64,000 bases of DNA from Desulfovibrio sp. (GTDB taxonomy: Bacteria > Desulfobacterota > Desulfovibrionia > Desulfovibrionales > Desulfovibrionaceae), in assembly GCA_016208105.1 (NCBI GenBank), contig JACQYS010000013.1, positions 62,001 to 126,000 on the forward strand, read 5' to 3'. Numbering within the stretch: position 1 is the stretch's first letter; every line of letters starts with the position of its first letter. Position numbers and translations under genes: made by a program. Of the stretch, positions 53,401 through 63,086 are shown piece by piece. The notes below the pieces were generated by a model, which was given only the letters and a program-made list of their open reading frames with translations, was not told where the DNA came from and ran no database searches.

Positions 53401-54758
53401 TGCGACTGGGGGACACGGCCGTAAAGCCCGGAGAGAAAACATGCGGGCACTCCCGGATAGTGATCCGCAACGGGCAAACCGGCATAACCGCGTCCTCTGG
53501 TGAATGGCTGCCTTTTAGCCATGAACGGGTATGTTTGGCGCTGCCCAGCATGAACCCCTACGGAACGGCCCTGGCTGCCAGCGCTCTAGCGTCAAGCGGC
53601 ATCCGCGCGGTGGGCCTTCCCCCAGCCGGGGAATCGGCCCTGAAACTCGGCAGGGCCAATTCCACATGCAAGGAATGCCTCCCCCTGCAGCTCACGGTGG
53701 GAACGCTGCTCGAGTATCTTGCCAAACGAGAGCCAAACGAAACCACCGCCTATTTCATGCCCGGTGCGAACGGACCCTGCCGTTTCGGCCAATACCACGA
53801 ATACACCTCGCGACTTATCAGCAAGCTCAACATCCCGGACGTGGCAGTGCTTTCGGCGAGGGCTGACAACGGCTATGCCGGTCTTTCCAATGCCGTTACC
53901 CTGGGGATATGGCGGGGAACCGTGCTCGGCGACATTTTTGAGGAGATTCGGTCCACCCTGCTTGCTGCTGCCAAAGACCCCTTGGACGCGCTCGCTGAAC
54001 TGGACAGGGTGTTCGACAAGGTGAATGCTGCCATGCGCCTGCCTTGGAAAAAAGCCTTGAAGGTTATCCGGGAGCAATCCGGGGTTCTTTCGAACATCCC
54101 TCTTCTGGCTGCCCTATGCGAGATCCCCCAGGTGGCCCTGCTTGGTGAAATTTATGTGCGCCACGACCCCATTTCTCGTCAAAGACTCGTGGAACGCCTC
54201 GCTGCCAAAGGCATCGCCGTTCGCACCTCCCCGGTCTCCGAATGGATTTTTTATACCGACTGGTTGCAGAATTCCGGGTTGACCCACAAGCCAGACCTCA
54301 TGACCCGCATCAAGCAGTGGGTCAAACGGCGCTGCTATCATCAGGCACGCAGCGCGTTCATGCCTTCGGGACTCTTGAGCCCACATCCCGCTGAAATAAA
54401 AGACGTGGTGCAGGCCGGCTCCAGCTTCGTGTCGCCGGGGCTTACCGGTGAGGCCATACTCACTGTTGGGGCCGCCTTTCACGAGATACTTAATCCTGCC
54501 TGCGGAATAATCGCCATCGGGCCCTTCGGCTGCATGCCCACCCGCCTGGCGGAGGCGATTCTCGCTAAGGACTTCCGCACGGACACTCTGGCACGGCTGT
54601 ACCCGGAGAGAGTTCGCCGCTTTATCCCCGACGCGCACGGAAAACTGCCGTTTCTGACCGTGGAAACTGACGGCAATCCCTTTCCCCAGCTCATCGAAGC
54701 CAGGATTGAGGCCTTCTGCCTGCAGGCGGTCCGGCTGCACACCGCAATGTGCGGATAA
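50496..54758 (+). CDS. giant CoA-dehydratase activase-type protein (two ATPase domains, DUF2229)
   Basis: A 1420-residue protein of the BadF/BadG/HgdC superfamily. The first ATPase domain (about 1-265) has a degenerate phosphate loop (CLGASSIGMVRL), then CASGTGEFLLQQLGRMG and GGCAANPYLVRFL. The second (about 305-570) has a full IGLDVGSTTTKGVLI loop, EIGGQDAKYTYL and NEACSAGTGSFLEESARE. The rest is a DUF2229 region (LSRSYLVNTYYPFFS) and a 2-hydroxyacyl-CoA dehydratase subunit-like part with many cysteines. Such proteins use ATP to pass a low-potential electron to a partner; the partner here is unknown. Confidence 0.82.
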   Translation: MHPRKSEALGLCLGASSIGMVRLVRSGETYRVVLGLSRPHGGNPSKVLLDLLASIPAWHELPMAATGRKLRDLVRLASLSEPEAVELATAFVLGAGKSATTVLSAGGETFMAYHLDASGQIRDIQSGNKCASGTGEFLLQQLGRMGLGVNDLRGMDCDVDPYTVSGRCSVFCKSDCTHALNKGAQKQAVVAGLGRMMAGKCLELIHCMPRDRVLLTGGCAANPYLVRFLKEHVGKLIVPDAAPWFEALGAALWAMEHAAPPPASLSLLAAKTNSFVLLPPLSDYLGMVDFKDHLRGKAHPGDEVLIGLDVGSTTTKGVLIRRSDKAVLAGEYLRTEGDPVDASRQVYLSLARQLGVPVRITGLGVTGSGRAIAALHGSATAAINEIVAHAAAAAHYDPNVDTIFEIGGQDAKYTYLCQGHPCDSAMNEACSAGTGSFLEESARESLGVDTLEIAELALAAASTPNFNDQCAAFIGSDIKRASQEGLSLPDILAGLVHSICLNYVSRVKGNRPTGERVFMQGGVCYNKAVPAAMAMLTGRRIVVPPEPGLMGALGVALVVDRRMRRGILTEGKFDLPELARRQATQRAPFSCRGGKGGQPGCDLGCTIARVEIEGKVHPFGGICNRFENLRKGTSLDVSTLDFVQARQRRIFCDHAQPKPGRPTVGLSRSYLVNTYYPFFSTFFRELGFEVVLPDRPDPAGIKRGSSALCYPAELSLGFMADLLTKRPDVVFLPHVRGLPSAGGQETSCTCVLLQGEPFYLKSAFPELAALGPQLLHPTLDFTGGLAMAQDAFMTIARGLGAGAKDGLRAFQAGLCAQRLCRDDLAKLGVQALSQLGDSPDRLGVVLFGRSYNAFAPDANKGVPGKLATRGALVIPCDILPLGNTPDNFSMYWAQGRTIMAASRFTAANPKLFATYVTNFSCGPDSFLLGYFRDEMGSKPSLTLELDSHTADAGLETRIEAFLDIARNHLRLGDTAVKPGEKTCGHSRIVIRNGQTGITASSGEWLPFSHERVCLALPSMNPYGTALAASALASSGIRAVGLPPAGESALKLGRANSTCKECLPLQLTVGTLLEYLAKREPNETTAYFMPGANGPCRFGQYHEYTSRLISKLNIPDVAVLSARADNGYAGLSNAVTLGIWRGTVLGDIFEEIRSTLLAAAKDPLDALAELDRVFDKVNAAMRLPWKKALKVIREQSGVLSNIPLLAALCEIPQVALLGEIYVRHDPISRQRLVERLAAKGIAVRTSPVSEWIFYTDWLQNSGLTHKPDLMTRIKQWVKRRCYHQARSAFMPSGLLSPHPAEIKDVVQAGSSFVSPGLTGEAILTVGAAFHEILNPACGIIAIGPFGCMPTRLAEAILAKDFRTDTLARLYPERVRRFIPDAHGKLPFLTVETDGNPFPQLIEARIEAFCLQAVRLHTAMCG

Positions 54759-54801
54759 GCGCGAACACGCAGTGCTTGGCTGCGGTCATACCGCGCCATA
54801 T

Positions 54802-54911
54802 TGTTACATCCGCCTACTCGCCACTGTAACATAAACCTCTCAGGCCGCCCTTGCCCTTTACCCCTGGAAATGTCACCAGATCGTAACATTGTCACCATGG
54901 CGCCGTCACCA
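54802..54911 (+). promoter_or_regulatory. repeat-rich region upstream of phoB, candidate Pho boxes
   Basis: TGTAACAT at 54825-54832 and CGTAACAT at 54882-54889 are direct repeats, with an inverted copy TGTTACAT at 54802-54809. GTCACCA occurs three times (54872, 54891, 54905). The TGTNAC cores resemble PhoB-binding half-sites, so autoregulation is plausible, though the spacing is irregular. Confidence 0.4.
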
Positions 54912-54947
54912 AGCCGTGATCATTGGCACCCATCCGGAGGATACGCC

Positions 54948-55631
54948 ATGACCAAGGAAAGCGTACTCATTGTCGAAGACGACGAAGACATACTCGCTCT
55001 GCTGGAATACAACTTTCAGAACGCCGGATTCGAGGTCAGTGTGGCCCGCGACGGGTTGGAAGCACTGAACAAGCTGCGCCGCCAGCAGCCGGACCTGGTA
55101 CTTTTGGACATCATGCTTCCAGGGGCGGACGGTTTCGAGGTGTGCAAGGCCATCAAGCGCGACCCTAAGACCGCCCAGGTCCCGGTGATCATGCTGACCG
55201 CAAGGGGCGAGGAAGTGGATCGCATCGTCGGGTTGGAATTGGGCGCAGACGACTATGTGGTAAAGCCCTTTAGTCCCAGGGAGCTCATCTTAAGGGCCCG
55301 GGCGGTGCTCAAGCGGTTGAGCCCGGAGGCGGCGCCCAAGCAGGTGATGCGCAGGGACGGCCTGAGCGTCGACCTGGATGCCCACCGCGCCGAGGCCCAG
55401 GGCGAGGAGATCCCGCTCACCGCCACCGAGTTCAAGCTCCTCGCGGAACTCTTTAAGAGCCAGGGCCGCGTTCACACCCGCGACCAACTTCTCAATACCG
55501 TCTGGGGCTACGAGTTCGAGGGCTATGCCCGCACGGTGGACACACATGTGCGCCGGCTGCGCCAGAAGCTCGGTGACCATTCCGCCCTCATAGAGACCGT
55601 GCGCGGTGTTGGGTACCGTTTCAAAGAGTAG
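54948..55631 (+). CDS. phoB: phosphate regulon response regulator PhoB
   Basis: An OmpR/PhoB-type DNA-binding regulator of 227 residues. The receiver domain has EDDEDI, the phosphoacceptor Asp in LLDIMLPGADG, the T in MLTARGEE and K in VVKPFSPREL; the C-terminal winged helix ends in VDTHVRRLRQKLGDHSALIETVRGVGYRF. ATG 54948 has ccggagg upstream. It forms an operon with phoR (11-base gap), pstB and phoU. Confidence 0.93.
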   Translation: MTKESVLIVEDDEDILALLEYNFQNAGFEVSVARDGLEALNKLRRQQPDLVLLDIMLPGADGFEVCKAIKRDPKTAQVPVIMLTARGEEVDRIVGLELGADDYVVKPFSPRELILRARAVLKRLSPEAAPKQVMRRDGLSVDLDAHRAEAQGEEIPLTATEFKLLAELFKSQGRVHTRDQLLNTVWGYEFEGYARTVDTHVRRLRQKLGDHSALIETVRGVGYRFKE

Positions 55632-55642
55632 GAGCCGACAGC

Positions 55643-57010
55643 ATGGTGGATTTCGGGCTGCGCATTTTTGCCTCCCATCTGCTGGCCGCGGGCCTGGGAA
55701 TGCTTGTATTGTTGAGCGTTCCCTTGGACGGGGCCGGCATCACCCTGGCCGCCGGGACGGCCGTGACGTGCGCCGCGCTGTTTAGCTACCTGCTGACCAG
55801 ACGTCACGCCCGTTTCATCCGTCAGTGCGCCTCGGTTATCAAGGCGGTCGGGGACGGAGACTACGGCCGCAGGATCTGGCCGGAATCCGGCCTGGCTCTT
55901 GAGGAGCTGGCACAGAGCGTCAACGCCATGGCCAGCGGCATCGAAGGACAGATCACCATTCTTGAGGCCGAGAAACAGCGTATTGAAACCGTGCTTGGCG
56001 GCATGCGCGAAGGCCTCATGGTCCTTGGCGAAGACGGCCGCATCATGCTCATCAACAAGGCCCTTGAGGATACCTTCCCACAGGCCGCCAGAACCGTGGG
56101 CAGGCTGCCCATCGAAGCCGTTCCCTGTCCGGAGCTTCAGACTGCGGCGGAAATGGTCCTCAACTGGCAGGACGCCACCCGCCCGGCTGTAGTCTCCTTG
56201 CAGATCGAGCCCGGGCAGGACCGCTATTTCGACGTGAGCCTCGTTCGGCCCAGCCAGCGCCAGGCAGGGCTAGGGGCCGTCCTCGTCTTTCACGATCTCA
56301 CGGAGTTCAGGCGTTTGGACAAGGTGCGCCGGGATTTTGTGGCCAACGTTTCCCATGAACTCCGCACCCCCCTGACCTCCATCAAGGGCTATGCTGAAAC
56401 CCTGCTCGGGGAAAAGAAATTCCGCGAAGGCCAAGAGCGTCGATTCCTGGACGTGATCGTAAAAAACGCCAATCACATGTCCCGGATGGTGGAAGAACTC
56501 CTGGGGCTGGCCAGGATCGAAAACGACCGGCAGCCTCCCAGTAAATCCCGCGTGAAGGCATCGGACAGTTTCAGGGCGGCCCTGCGCGAGTGCGCCACCT
56601 TGGCAAAGGAACGCGACGTGGAGGTGGTCAGCCTGCTCCCTGACGACGGCCCCGAAGTAATGGCCGACGCAGGCCAGTTGACCCAGGTGTTTCGCAACCT
56701 TCTTGAGAACGCCATCAAGTATGGTCCGGAAGGTTCAACCGTCACGATTTCTCATCAAGCCGGCAATACAGGCGTCACCTTCTGCGTGCGAGACATGGGG
56801 CCGGGAGTGCCCGAAGCGGAACGCCAGCGTGTGTTCGAGCGCTTCTACCGGCTGGACAGGCCGCGCGTGAAGGGCGAGGGCGGCACCGGGCTCGGGCTGG
56901 CCATTTCCAAACACATCGTTGAGCGCCACGGTGGCAGGATATGGGTCGAACAGGCCCGCGATCATGAAACCGGAGCGGCCTTCTGTTTCAGCCTCCCCGA
57001 GGGCTCGTAA
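55643..57010 (+). CDS. phoR: phosphate-sensing histidine kinase PhoR
   Basis: A 455-residue inner-membrane kinase. Two N-terminal hydrophobic helices (FASHLLAAGLGMLVLLSVPL and the next) are followed by a HAMP-like stretch, a PAS-type domain, and the DHp helix with the phosphoacceptor in VSHELRTPLTSIKGYAETLL. The catalytic domain has N (NLLENAIKYGPEG), G1 (DMGPGVPEAERQ) and G2 (GTGLGLAISKHIVERHGG) boxes. It phosphorylates PhoB; in phosphate sufficiency it is inhibited through the Pst/PhoU system. Confidence 0.92.
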   Translation: MVDFGLRIFASHLLAAGLGMLVLLSVPLDGAGITLAAGTAVTCAALFSYLLTRRHARFIRQCASVIKAVGDGDYGRRIWPESGLALEELAQSVNAMASGIEGQITILEAEKQRIETVLGGMREGLMVLGEDGRIMLINKALEDTFPQAARTVGRLPIEAVPCPELQTAAEMVLNWQDATRPAVVSLQIEPGQDRYFDVSLVRPSQRQAGLGAVLVFHDLTEFRRLDKVRRDFVANVSHELRTPLTSIKGYAETLLGEKKFREGQERRFLDVIVKNANHMSRMVEELLGLARIENDRQPPSKSRVKASDSFRAALRECATLAKERDVEVVSLLPDDGPEVMADAGQLTQVFRNLLENAIKYGPEGSTVTISHQAGNTGVTFCVRDMGPGVPEAERQRVFERFYRLDRPRVKGEGGTGLGLAISKHIVERHGGRIWVEQARDHETGAAFCFSLPEGS

Positions 57011-57037
57011 TTTCGTTTTGTCCACAAGGATTCACGC

Positions 57038-57799
57038 ATGACACCCCAAGTTAAAATGTCCGCCAGGAACCTTGATTTCTACTATGGTGCTTTCAAGGCT
57101 CTCCATTCGGTCTCCATGGACATCATGACCAACCAGGTCACGGCTCTCATAGGTCCCTCGGGCTGCGGCAAGTCCACCTACCTGCGCTGCCTGAACCGCA
57201 TGAACGATTTGATCGACATCGCCCGGGTGGAAGGCGAACTGACACTGGACGGCCAGGATATCTACGGGGAAGGCATCGACGTTGTGGAACTCCGCCGCCG
57301 CGTGGGCATGGTCTTCCAGAAACCCAACCCTTTCCCAAAAACGATCTTCGAAAATGTAGCCTACGGGCTCCGCGTGAACGGTATCTCGGACAACGCCTTC
57401 ATCGCCCGCCAGGTGGAAAGAAGCCTCAAGCAGTCCGCGCTGTGGTCCGAGGTCAAAGACCGTCTTCACACCAACGCCCTGGGCCTCTCCGGCGGACAGC
57501 AGCAGCGTCTGTGCATCGCGCGCGCCCTGGCTGTTGAACCGGAAATCCTGCTCATGGACGAACCGGCTTCGGCGCTCGACCCCATCGCCACCCAGAAAAT
57601 CGAGGAGCTCATCCACGAGCTCAAGCAGCACCTGACCATCATTATCGTCACCCACTCCATGCAGCAGGCGGCCCGCGTTTCGGACGTCACCGCCTTCTTC
57701 TACATGGGCTCGCTTATCGAAATGGACCAGACGGAGACCATCTTCACCCGTCCGGCCAACAAGCAAACCGAAGACTACATCACTGGCCGCTTCGGCTAG
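57038..57799 (+). CDS. pstB: phosphate ABC transporter ATP-binding protein
   Basis: PstB powers the high-affinity phosphate importer. The 253-residue ATPase has Walker [10 protein letters not shown], the Q-loop near [13 protein letters not shown], the signature LSGGQQQRL and Walker [12 protein letters not shown] followed by the H-switch [13 protein letters not shown]. It is 27 bases after phoR and 8 before phoU. pstS, pstC and pstA are not in the window, so the rest of the transporter must be elsewhere. Confidence 0.97.
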   Translation: MTPQVKMSARNLDFYYGAFKALHSVSMDIMTNQVTALIGPSGCGKSTYLRCLNRMNDLIDIARVEGELTLDGQDIYGEGIDVVELRRRVGMVFQKPNPFPKTIFENVAYGLRVNGISDNAFIARQVERSLKQSALWSEVKDRLHTNALGLSGGQQQRLCIARALAVEPEILLMDEPASALDPIATQKIEELIHELKQHLTIIIVTHSMQQAARVSDVTAFFYMGSLIEMDQTETIFTRPANKQTEDYITGRFG

Positions 57800-57807
57800 G
57801 AGGCCTC

Positions 57808-58476
57808 ATGGACCCCCGTTTTCAGAAGGAATTGGAGCAGCTCAAGGTCAAGGTGCTCCAGATGGCGGCCTACACGGACCGGGCCCTGGACAAAGCCCTG
57901 GCCGCGATTGTCCAGCGCGATGCGGCTTTGGCCAGGCAGGTCATCGACTCCGACCAGGAAATTAACGCCATGGAGTGCGAGGTGGACAACCTCTCGCTCA
58001 GGCTTCTGGCCCTGGACCAGCCCGTGGCCATGGACCTGCGGTTCATCGTTTCCTGCATGCGCATGGTGGTGGATCTTGAGCGGATTGGCGACGAGGCCGT
58101 GAACATCGCCGAACAGGCGATGCTCCTTTCGCAAACCCTGCCTGGCCCAGCCAATGCGGACCTTACGTCTTTGGGCGAGCAGGTGGTGGCAATGTACCGC
58201 ATGGCCGTACGGGCTTTCCGGGACCAGGACCCTGAATTGGCACGCCAGGTCTGCGCCGCTGATTCCGCTGCGGATGATTTGAACATGCGGGTTCTCAAGG
58301 CCTGTATGGAGCCGGAGTCTTTGGAATGCGCCACCACCAGCCTGGACCTCGCCATACGGACGGTGATGGTGGCCAGGTCCATGGAGCGGGTAGGGGATCT
58401 CTCCACCAACATCGCCGAGTCCGCCATCTTCGTGGTCAAGGGCGTCTCCATCAAGCACCACTGCCAGCCCTATTGA
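57808..58476 (+). CDS. phoU: phosphate signalling protein PhoU
   Basis: A 222-residue all-helical protein of two three-helix bundles, each with a metal-binding E/D-x-x-x-D pattern (VVDLERIGDEAVNIAEQA and RSMERVGDLSTNIAESA). PhoU links the Pst transporter to PhoR and damps the Pho response. It ends the phoB-phoR-pstB-phoU operon, followed by a long terminator. Confidence 0.95.
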   Translation: MDPRFQKELEQLKVKVLQMAAYTDRALDKALAAIVQRDAALARQVIDSDQEINAMECEVDNLSLRLLALDQPVAMDLRFIVSCMRMVVDLERIGDEAVNIAEQAMLLSQTLPGPANADLTSLGEQVVAMYRMAVRAFRDQDPELARQVCAADSAADDLNMRVLKACMEPESLECATTSLDLAIRTVMVARSMERVGDLSTNIAESAIFVVKGVSIKHHCQPY

Positions 58477-58499
58477 TCGCCTCCCCGGAAGTATTGAAT

Positions 58500-58548
58500 A
58501 AGCCAAAGACGGCTGCCTCCCAGAAAGGGCGGCAGCCGTCTTTGGCTT
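58500..58548. terminator. bidirectional terminator between phoU and fumC
   Basis: A perfect 18-bp stem (58500-58517 with 58531-58548) with a 13-base loop, and A/T-containing ends on both sides. It serves two convergent genes. Confidence 0.85.
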
Positions 58549-58571
58549 ACAGATACGAGGACAAGATACGT

Positions 58572-59978
58572 TTATTTCGAATCCGCAACGTACGGTCGGA
58601 CCATCTTGGCCGGAACCACCACCTTGTCGAACTCGTCAGCATCCACGAAGCCGAGTTCCAGGGCCGCCTCCCGCAGGGTAAGATCGTGCTCCATGGCGTG
58701 GTGGGCTATCTGCGATGCCTTGTCGTACCCGATGACCGGGCTTAATGCCGTGACCAGCATCAGGGAGCGCTCCACGAACGTGGCAATGCGCCTCTTGTCC
58801 GGCTCCATGCCTTCCACCAGGAATCTGCGGAAGTTGTTCATGCAGTCCGTGAGGATACGCACGGATTGCATGGTATTGTGGATCATGAGCGGTTTGTACA
58901 CATTCATTTCCAGATAGCCCCCGGCCCCGCCCAGGGCCACTGCCACGTCGTTGGCCATCACCTGGGCTGCGGCCATGGCCATGGCCTCGCACTGGGTGGG
59001 ATTGACCTTGCCCGGCATGATGGACGAGCCAGGCTCGTTGGCCGGAAGTATGAGCTCGGCGAACCCGGCTCTGGGGCCACAGGCCAGGAGCCGGATGTCG
59101 TTGGCGATCTTGTACAGTGCCACGGCCAGAGTTTTTATCGTTCCTGAAAGCTGCACCAGAGCGTCGTGCGCCCCCTGAACCGCGAACTTGTTGGGGGCGG
59201 TCACGAAGGGGAGGCCTGTCAGTTTGGCTATCTGTTCGGCCGCCTCGGTGTCGAATCCCGGAGGAGCGTTGATGCCTGTACCCACAGCCGTGCCGCCCAA
59301 TGCCAGCCTGCACACGCCGGTAAGGGCCTCTCCAAGGCGCTGGGCGGCCTCGTCGAGCATGGTCACATAGCCGGAAAACTCCTGGCCCAGGGTGAGCGGG
59401 GTTGCGTCCTGCAGATGGGTGCGCCCGATTTTCACGATGTCCGCCCAGGCTTCGGCCTTGGCGTTCAAACCCTCACGGAGGTTCTTCACCGCGGGAATGA
59501 GGTCCCTGTCGGTACCGATGGCCGCAGCCATGTACATGGCCGCGGGGAACGTGTCGTTGGAGGACTGGGACATGTTCACGTGGTCGTTGGGATGCACCGG
59601 GACCTTGCTGCCCAAGGGCTTCCCTGCCAGCTGGGAACAGCGGTTGGCCACGACCTCGTTCACGTTCATGTTGAACTGGGTCCCACTGCCGGTCATCCAG
59701 ACGTGCAGCGGGAACATCTCGTCATGGCGGTGGTCCAGTATTTCATCGCACACGGCGGTGATCATGTCCTTCTTGTCGGTAGCGAGCCTTCCCAGGGCGT
59801 GGTTGGCCAGGGCCGAGCCCTTCTTAAGAAAGGCATAGGCCTCGATCATCTCCCTGGGGATCAAATCCGTCCCTATGCTGAAATGCTCCAAGGACCGCTG
59901 GGTCTGGGCTCCCCAAAGCTTGTCGGCAGGGACTTGTACTTCGCCCAGGCTGTCCGTTTCCACGCGATACTGCTGCAT
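58572..59978 (-). CDS. fumC: class II fumarate hydratase
   Basis: FumC interconverts fumarate and malate in the TCA pathway without an iron-sulfur cluster. The 468-residue protein has [22 protein letters not shown] at the N-terminus (in part), [15 protein letters not shown], and the signature [16 protein letters not shown] 59978 is preceded by gggaggg; the frame stays open upstream on this strand, but that extension is antisense to the cardiolipin synthase gene and is not real. Confidence 0.96.
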   Translation of the reverse strand: MQQYRVETDSLGEVQVPADKLWGAQTQRSLEHFSIGTDLIPREMIEAYAFLKKGSALANHALGRLATDKKDMITAVCDEILDHRHDEMFPLHVWMTGSGTQFNMNVNEVVANRCSQLAGKPLGSKVPVHPNDHVNMSQSSNDTFPAAMYMAAAIGTDRDLIPAVKNLREGLNAKAEAWADIVKIGRTHLQDATPLTLGQEFSGYVTMLDEAAQRLGEALTGVCRLALGGTAVGTGINAPPGFDTEAAEQIAKLTGLPFVTAPNKFAVQGAHDALVQLSGTIKTLAVALYKIANDIRLLACGPRAGFAELILPANEPGSSIMPGKVNPTQCEAMAMAAAQVMANDVAVALGGAGGYLEMNVYKPLMIHNTMQSVRILTDCMNNFRRFLVEGMEPDKRRIATFVERSLMLVTALSPVIGYDKASQIAHHAMEHDLTLREAALELGFVDADEFDKVVVPAKMVRPYVADSK

Positions 59979-60167
59979 GCCAGTGCCCTCCCGGAGCTTT
60001 GGCCGAAGTGGATTACTTCGGGCATATGTTCCATGTTCCTGCACAAGGCCACCCCACGTGTCAACTCCCAATGCCGGCGCCCCCAAGAACAAGCAGCTCC
60101 CTTTCACATGGCAAACCGGAGCCGGCCCTGGTATGCAGGCTTGAAAGCTGCAAGCCGGAGGCCGCAC

Positions 60168-61616
60168 GTGGTGGAGAATGAACTGCTCGTCACCCTTGAG
60201 TACGTCTTCCTGACGATGCTCGCGCTCTTCCATACAGCCGGAGCCGTTTCCGCCGTGAACGCGCTGTTCTCCTCCCGCTCGTCCCAGGGTTCCATCGCCT
60301 GGGCCGTTTCCATGATCACCTTCCCCTACGTTGCCGTGCCTCTCTATTGGATTTTCGGCCGGGACAGATTCGTGGGTTACGTATCGGCCAGACGCGAGGG
60401 AAGTCCTGAACTGGAGGCGCTGCACAACGAACTTGAACGAAACCGAGCCCATCTTCGCGCTTACCAAGAAGGCGCGATAAGGCCGCTTTCCGTGCTGGAG
60501 CGGCTGGCGGGAATGCCCTTCGTAACCGGTAACGCGGCATCGCTCCTGGTGAACGGCCAAAACACCTTTAACGCTATTTTCGAAGAGATCGGCCGGGCCA
60601 CGGACTATGTTCTGGTTCAGTTCTTCATCATCCACGACGATGCCATAGGAAACGATCTGAAGCATTCTCTTTCCGCCAAGGCCAGGCAAGGTGTCCGGGT
60701 TTTTCTTCTGTACGACGAGATCGGCTGCCATGCCCTGCCGGAGACCTATCTGCATGAGTTGCGGGAATCCGGCGTGGATGCCCGTCCCTTCAACACCACC
60801 AAGGGTTGGCGCAACCGCTTGCAGATCAATTTCCGCAACCACCGCAAGATTGTTGTGGTGGACGGACGGGTGGCTTTTGTGGGCGGGCACAACGTGGGCG
60901 ACGAATACATGGGCCGCAGCCGCCGGTTCGGTCCCTGGCGCGATACGCATCTGCGCTGCGAGGGTCCTGCCGCTTCCATGGTGCAGCTGAGCTTTGCCGA
61001 AGACTGGTACTGGGCGTCGCTCATGCTTCCCCATCTGCGCTGGGAATGCGTGAAGGCATGCGATACGGGAATGAACGTGCTGGCCCTGCCCAGCAGCCCG
61101 GCCGACCATTTGGAAACGTATACTTTAGCCTTCATCCAGCTCATCGAAGCCGCGCGGGAGCGGCTCTGGATAGTAAGCCCCTATTTCGTCCCGGACCGGG
61201 AGGTCACCACCGCCCTGCAGCTTGCTGCTCTGCGCGGCGTGGACGTGCGGGTGATGCTGCCTTTAAAGCCCGACCACAAGCTGGTCTACCTGGCCTCGTT
61301 CTCCTATTTCCCGGAGTTGGAGAAACAGGGCGTCAAATTCTTCCGCTACAAACCAGGATTTCTCCACCAGAAGGTTATCCTGGTGGATTCCGGCCTGGCC
61401 TGCGTGGGGACCGCAAACTGCGACAACCGCTCCTTCAGGCTCAATTTTGAGATCACCATGGTTGTGGCCGACCAGGACTTCGCGTCGCAGGTGGAATCCA
61501 TGCTGCTGGAGGATTTCGCCCGTTGCGTTCGGGCCACTGCCTGGGACTACGAGAAACGCTGGCTCGGATTCAAGGTGGCGGTCAGACTCGCCAGACTCCT
61601 CTCCCCGATACTCTAG
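60168..61616 (+). CDS. cls: cardiolipin synthase (phospholipase D family)
   Basis: An inner-membrane enzyme that condenses two phosphatidylglycerols to cardiolipin. The 482-residue protein has two N-terminal helices ([20 protein letters not shown] and [20 protein letters not shown]), then two HKD sites: [18 protein letters not shown] and [23 protein letters not shown]. The GTG at 60168 has ggagg six bases upstream; in-frame ATG 60108 and longer open sequence lie antisense to fumC's leader. Followed 85 bases later by the aminotransferase. Confidence 0.93.
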   Translation: MVENELLVTLEYVFLTMLALFHTAGAVSAVNALFSSRSSQGSIAWAVSMITFPYVAVPLYWIFGRDRFVGYVSARREGSPELEALHNELERNRAHLRAYQEGAIRPLSVLERLAGMPFVTGNAASLLVNGQNTFNAIFEEIGRATDYVLVQFFIIHDDAIGNDLKHSLSAKARQGVRVFLLYDEIGCHALPETYLHELRESGVDARPFNTTKGWRNRLQINFRNHRKIVVVDGRVAFVGGHNVGDEYMGRSRRFGPWRDTHLRCEGPAASMVQLSFAEDWYWASLMLPHLRWECVKACDTGMNVLALPSSPADHLETYTLAFIQLIEAARERLWIVSPYFVPDREVTTALQLAALRGVDVRVMLPLKPDHKLVYLASFSYFPELEKQGVKFFRYKPGFLHQKVILVDSGLACVGTANCDNRSFRLNFEITMVVADQDFASQVESMLLEDFARCVRATAWDYEKRWLGFKVAVRLARLLSPIL

Positions 61617-61701
61617 CAAGAGATTCGCCTGTTGTGCCCAGCCACGAAGTGGCCTAAAAAAGCCCTTTGCCGTATCCACCCATCGACAGACGGAGGCTCT
61701 T

Positions 61702-62925
61702 GTGCGTTTCAGCGCCAGAATGGCCGGCGTTCGCCGTTCCTACATCCGGGAGATCTTGAAGGTCACCCAGAACCCCGAGATCATTTCCTTTGCCGGAGGG
61801 CTGCCCAGCCCGGACCACTTCCCGGCCGAGGCCTTCTCCAAGGCGTCCGTCGCGGTCCTGGCCGACAGCGGCCCCCAGGCCCTGCAGTACTCCATCACCG
61901 AGGGGCATCCACAGCTTCGCGAATTCATTTCCCGCAGATACAAAGAGAAATGGGGAATCGACATCCCTGTCGAGGAGATCCTCATCACCACCGGCTCCCA
62001 GCAGGGCCTGGACCTCATGGCCAAGGTCATGCTGGACGTGGGCGACGCGGTGCTCATCGAGCGCCCCGGCTATCTCGGGGCCATCCAGACCTTTTCGCTC
62101 TTCGGGGCCAGCTTTCTCACGGCCGACCTTGGCCCGCACGGGGTGGACATCACCCAGCTGGCCGAGCAGCTCAAAGCGCGCCCGAAGATATTCTACGCCG
62201 TTCCCAGCTTCCAGAACCCTTCCGGAACCACCTACGACGCCGATACCCGGCGCGAGGCCGCCCGCCTGCTCGAGCAGAGCGACACTATCCTGCTCGAGGA
62301 CAACCCATACGGCGAGCTGCGCTTCAAGGGAGACGACGTCCCCCCCATCCGGACCCTTCTGGACGCAAACCGCGCGGCTCTCATGGGGTCATTCTCCAAG
62401 ATAGCGAGCCCGGGCATGCGCATCGGCTGGATAGCCACCGGGCCTGAACTCATGCACAAGCTTGTCACGGCCAAGCAGGCCTCGGACCTGCACACCTCCA
62501 TCTTCGCCCAGCGTGTGCTGCACCGTTTCCTGGAGGACAACGACCTGGACGCCCACATCTCCGTGATCCGCAAGGCATACGGCGAGCGCCGGGACCTCAT
62601 GGTGGCTGCCATCAAGCGGGAATTCCCCGAGGAGGTGCGCTGCACCGAGCCGGAGGGAGGAATGTTCCTCTGGGGCGAGCTGCCCCGCTCCGTGAGCGCC
62701 GAGGAGGTCTTCGCCAAGGCCATCGAGCGCAAGGTGGCCTTCGTGCCCGGCCTGCCCTTCTACGTGGACGAAACGGACAACGCCTTCCGCCTGAACTTCT
62801 CCAACTCCACGCCGGAGCGCATCGAGGAAGGCATCACCCGCCTTGGCGCCTGCCTCAAGGAAGTGCTTGCCCGCTCCAGCCGCCCGGCCAACAGCCCGGC
62901 TTCGGAAGCCGATCTTGAGATATGA
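61702..62925 (+). CDS. PLP-dependent aminotransferase, class I/II (LysN/2-aminoadipate type)
   Basis: A 407-residue fold-type I aminotransferase. The N-terminus has NPEIISFAGGLPSPDHFPAE, the substrate-cofactor region is ITTGSQQGLDLMAKVMLD, then FYAVPSFQNPSGTTY and the PLP lysine in MGSFSKIASPGMRIGW. These resemble LysN/MocR-type transaminases acting on 2-aminoadipate, aromatic or branched-chain amino acids; the true substrate is unknown. GTG 61702 follows ggagg five bases upstream. A terminator follows. Confidence 0.9.
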   Translation: MRFSARMAGVRRSYIREILKVTQNPEIISFAGGLPSPDHFPAEAFSKASVAVLADSGPQALQYSITEGHPQLREFISRRYKEKWGIDIPVEEILITTGSQQGLDLMAKVMLDVGDAVLIERPGYLGAIQTFSLFGASFLTADLGPHGVDITQLAEQLKARPKIFYAVPSFQNPSGTTYDADTRREAARLLEQSDTILLEDNPYGELRFKGDDVPPIRTLLDANRAALMGSFSKIASPGMRIGWIATGPELMHKLVTAKQASDLHTSIFAQRVLHRFLEDNDLDAHISVIRKAYGERRDLMVAAIKREFPEEVRCTEPEGGMFLWGELPRSVSAEEVFAKAIERKVAFVPGLPFYVDETDNAFRLNFSNSTPERIEEGITRLGACLKEVLARSSRPANSPASEADLEI

Positions 62926-62955
62926 GGGCTTAGCCGCGTCCACGCTGCTAACTCC

Positions 62956-62983
62956 AAGGCCGGGCACACGCCCGGCCTTTTTG
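62956..62983 (+). terminator. rho-independent terminator after the aminotransferase
   Basis: A perfect 10-bp stem (62956-62965 with 62970-62979), ACAC loop, followed by TTTT. Confidence 0.92.
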
Positions 62984-63086
62984 CTGATGCCCCAGCAGGG
63001 CCAAGCCGTTTCTCTCCGGGATGAGTCGAGATACCGCCGACAGCAGGCCGCAATCCAAACCCTTCTGGTAGCATTTCCGTACAGTA

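Noticed and set aside
59166-60167. The 334-codon open extension upstream of cardiolipin synthase
   Set aside because: It lies antisense to fumC; the GTG at 60168 with ggagg gives the family length.
58572-61109. A longer, 845-codon version of fumC
   Set aside because: The added 377 codons are antisense to the cardiolipin synthase gene; FumC has a normal length from ATG 59978 with a ribosome-binding site.
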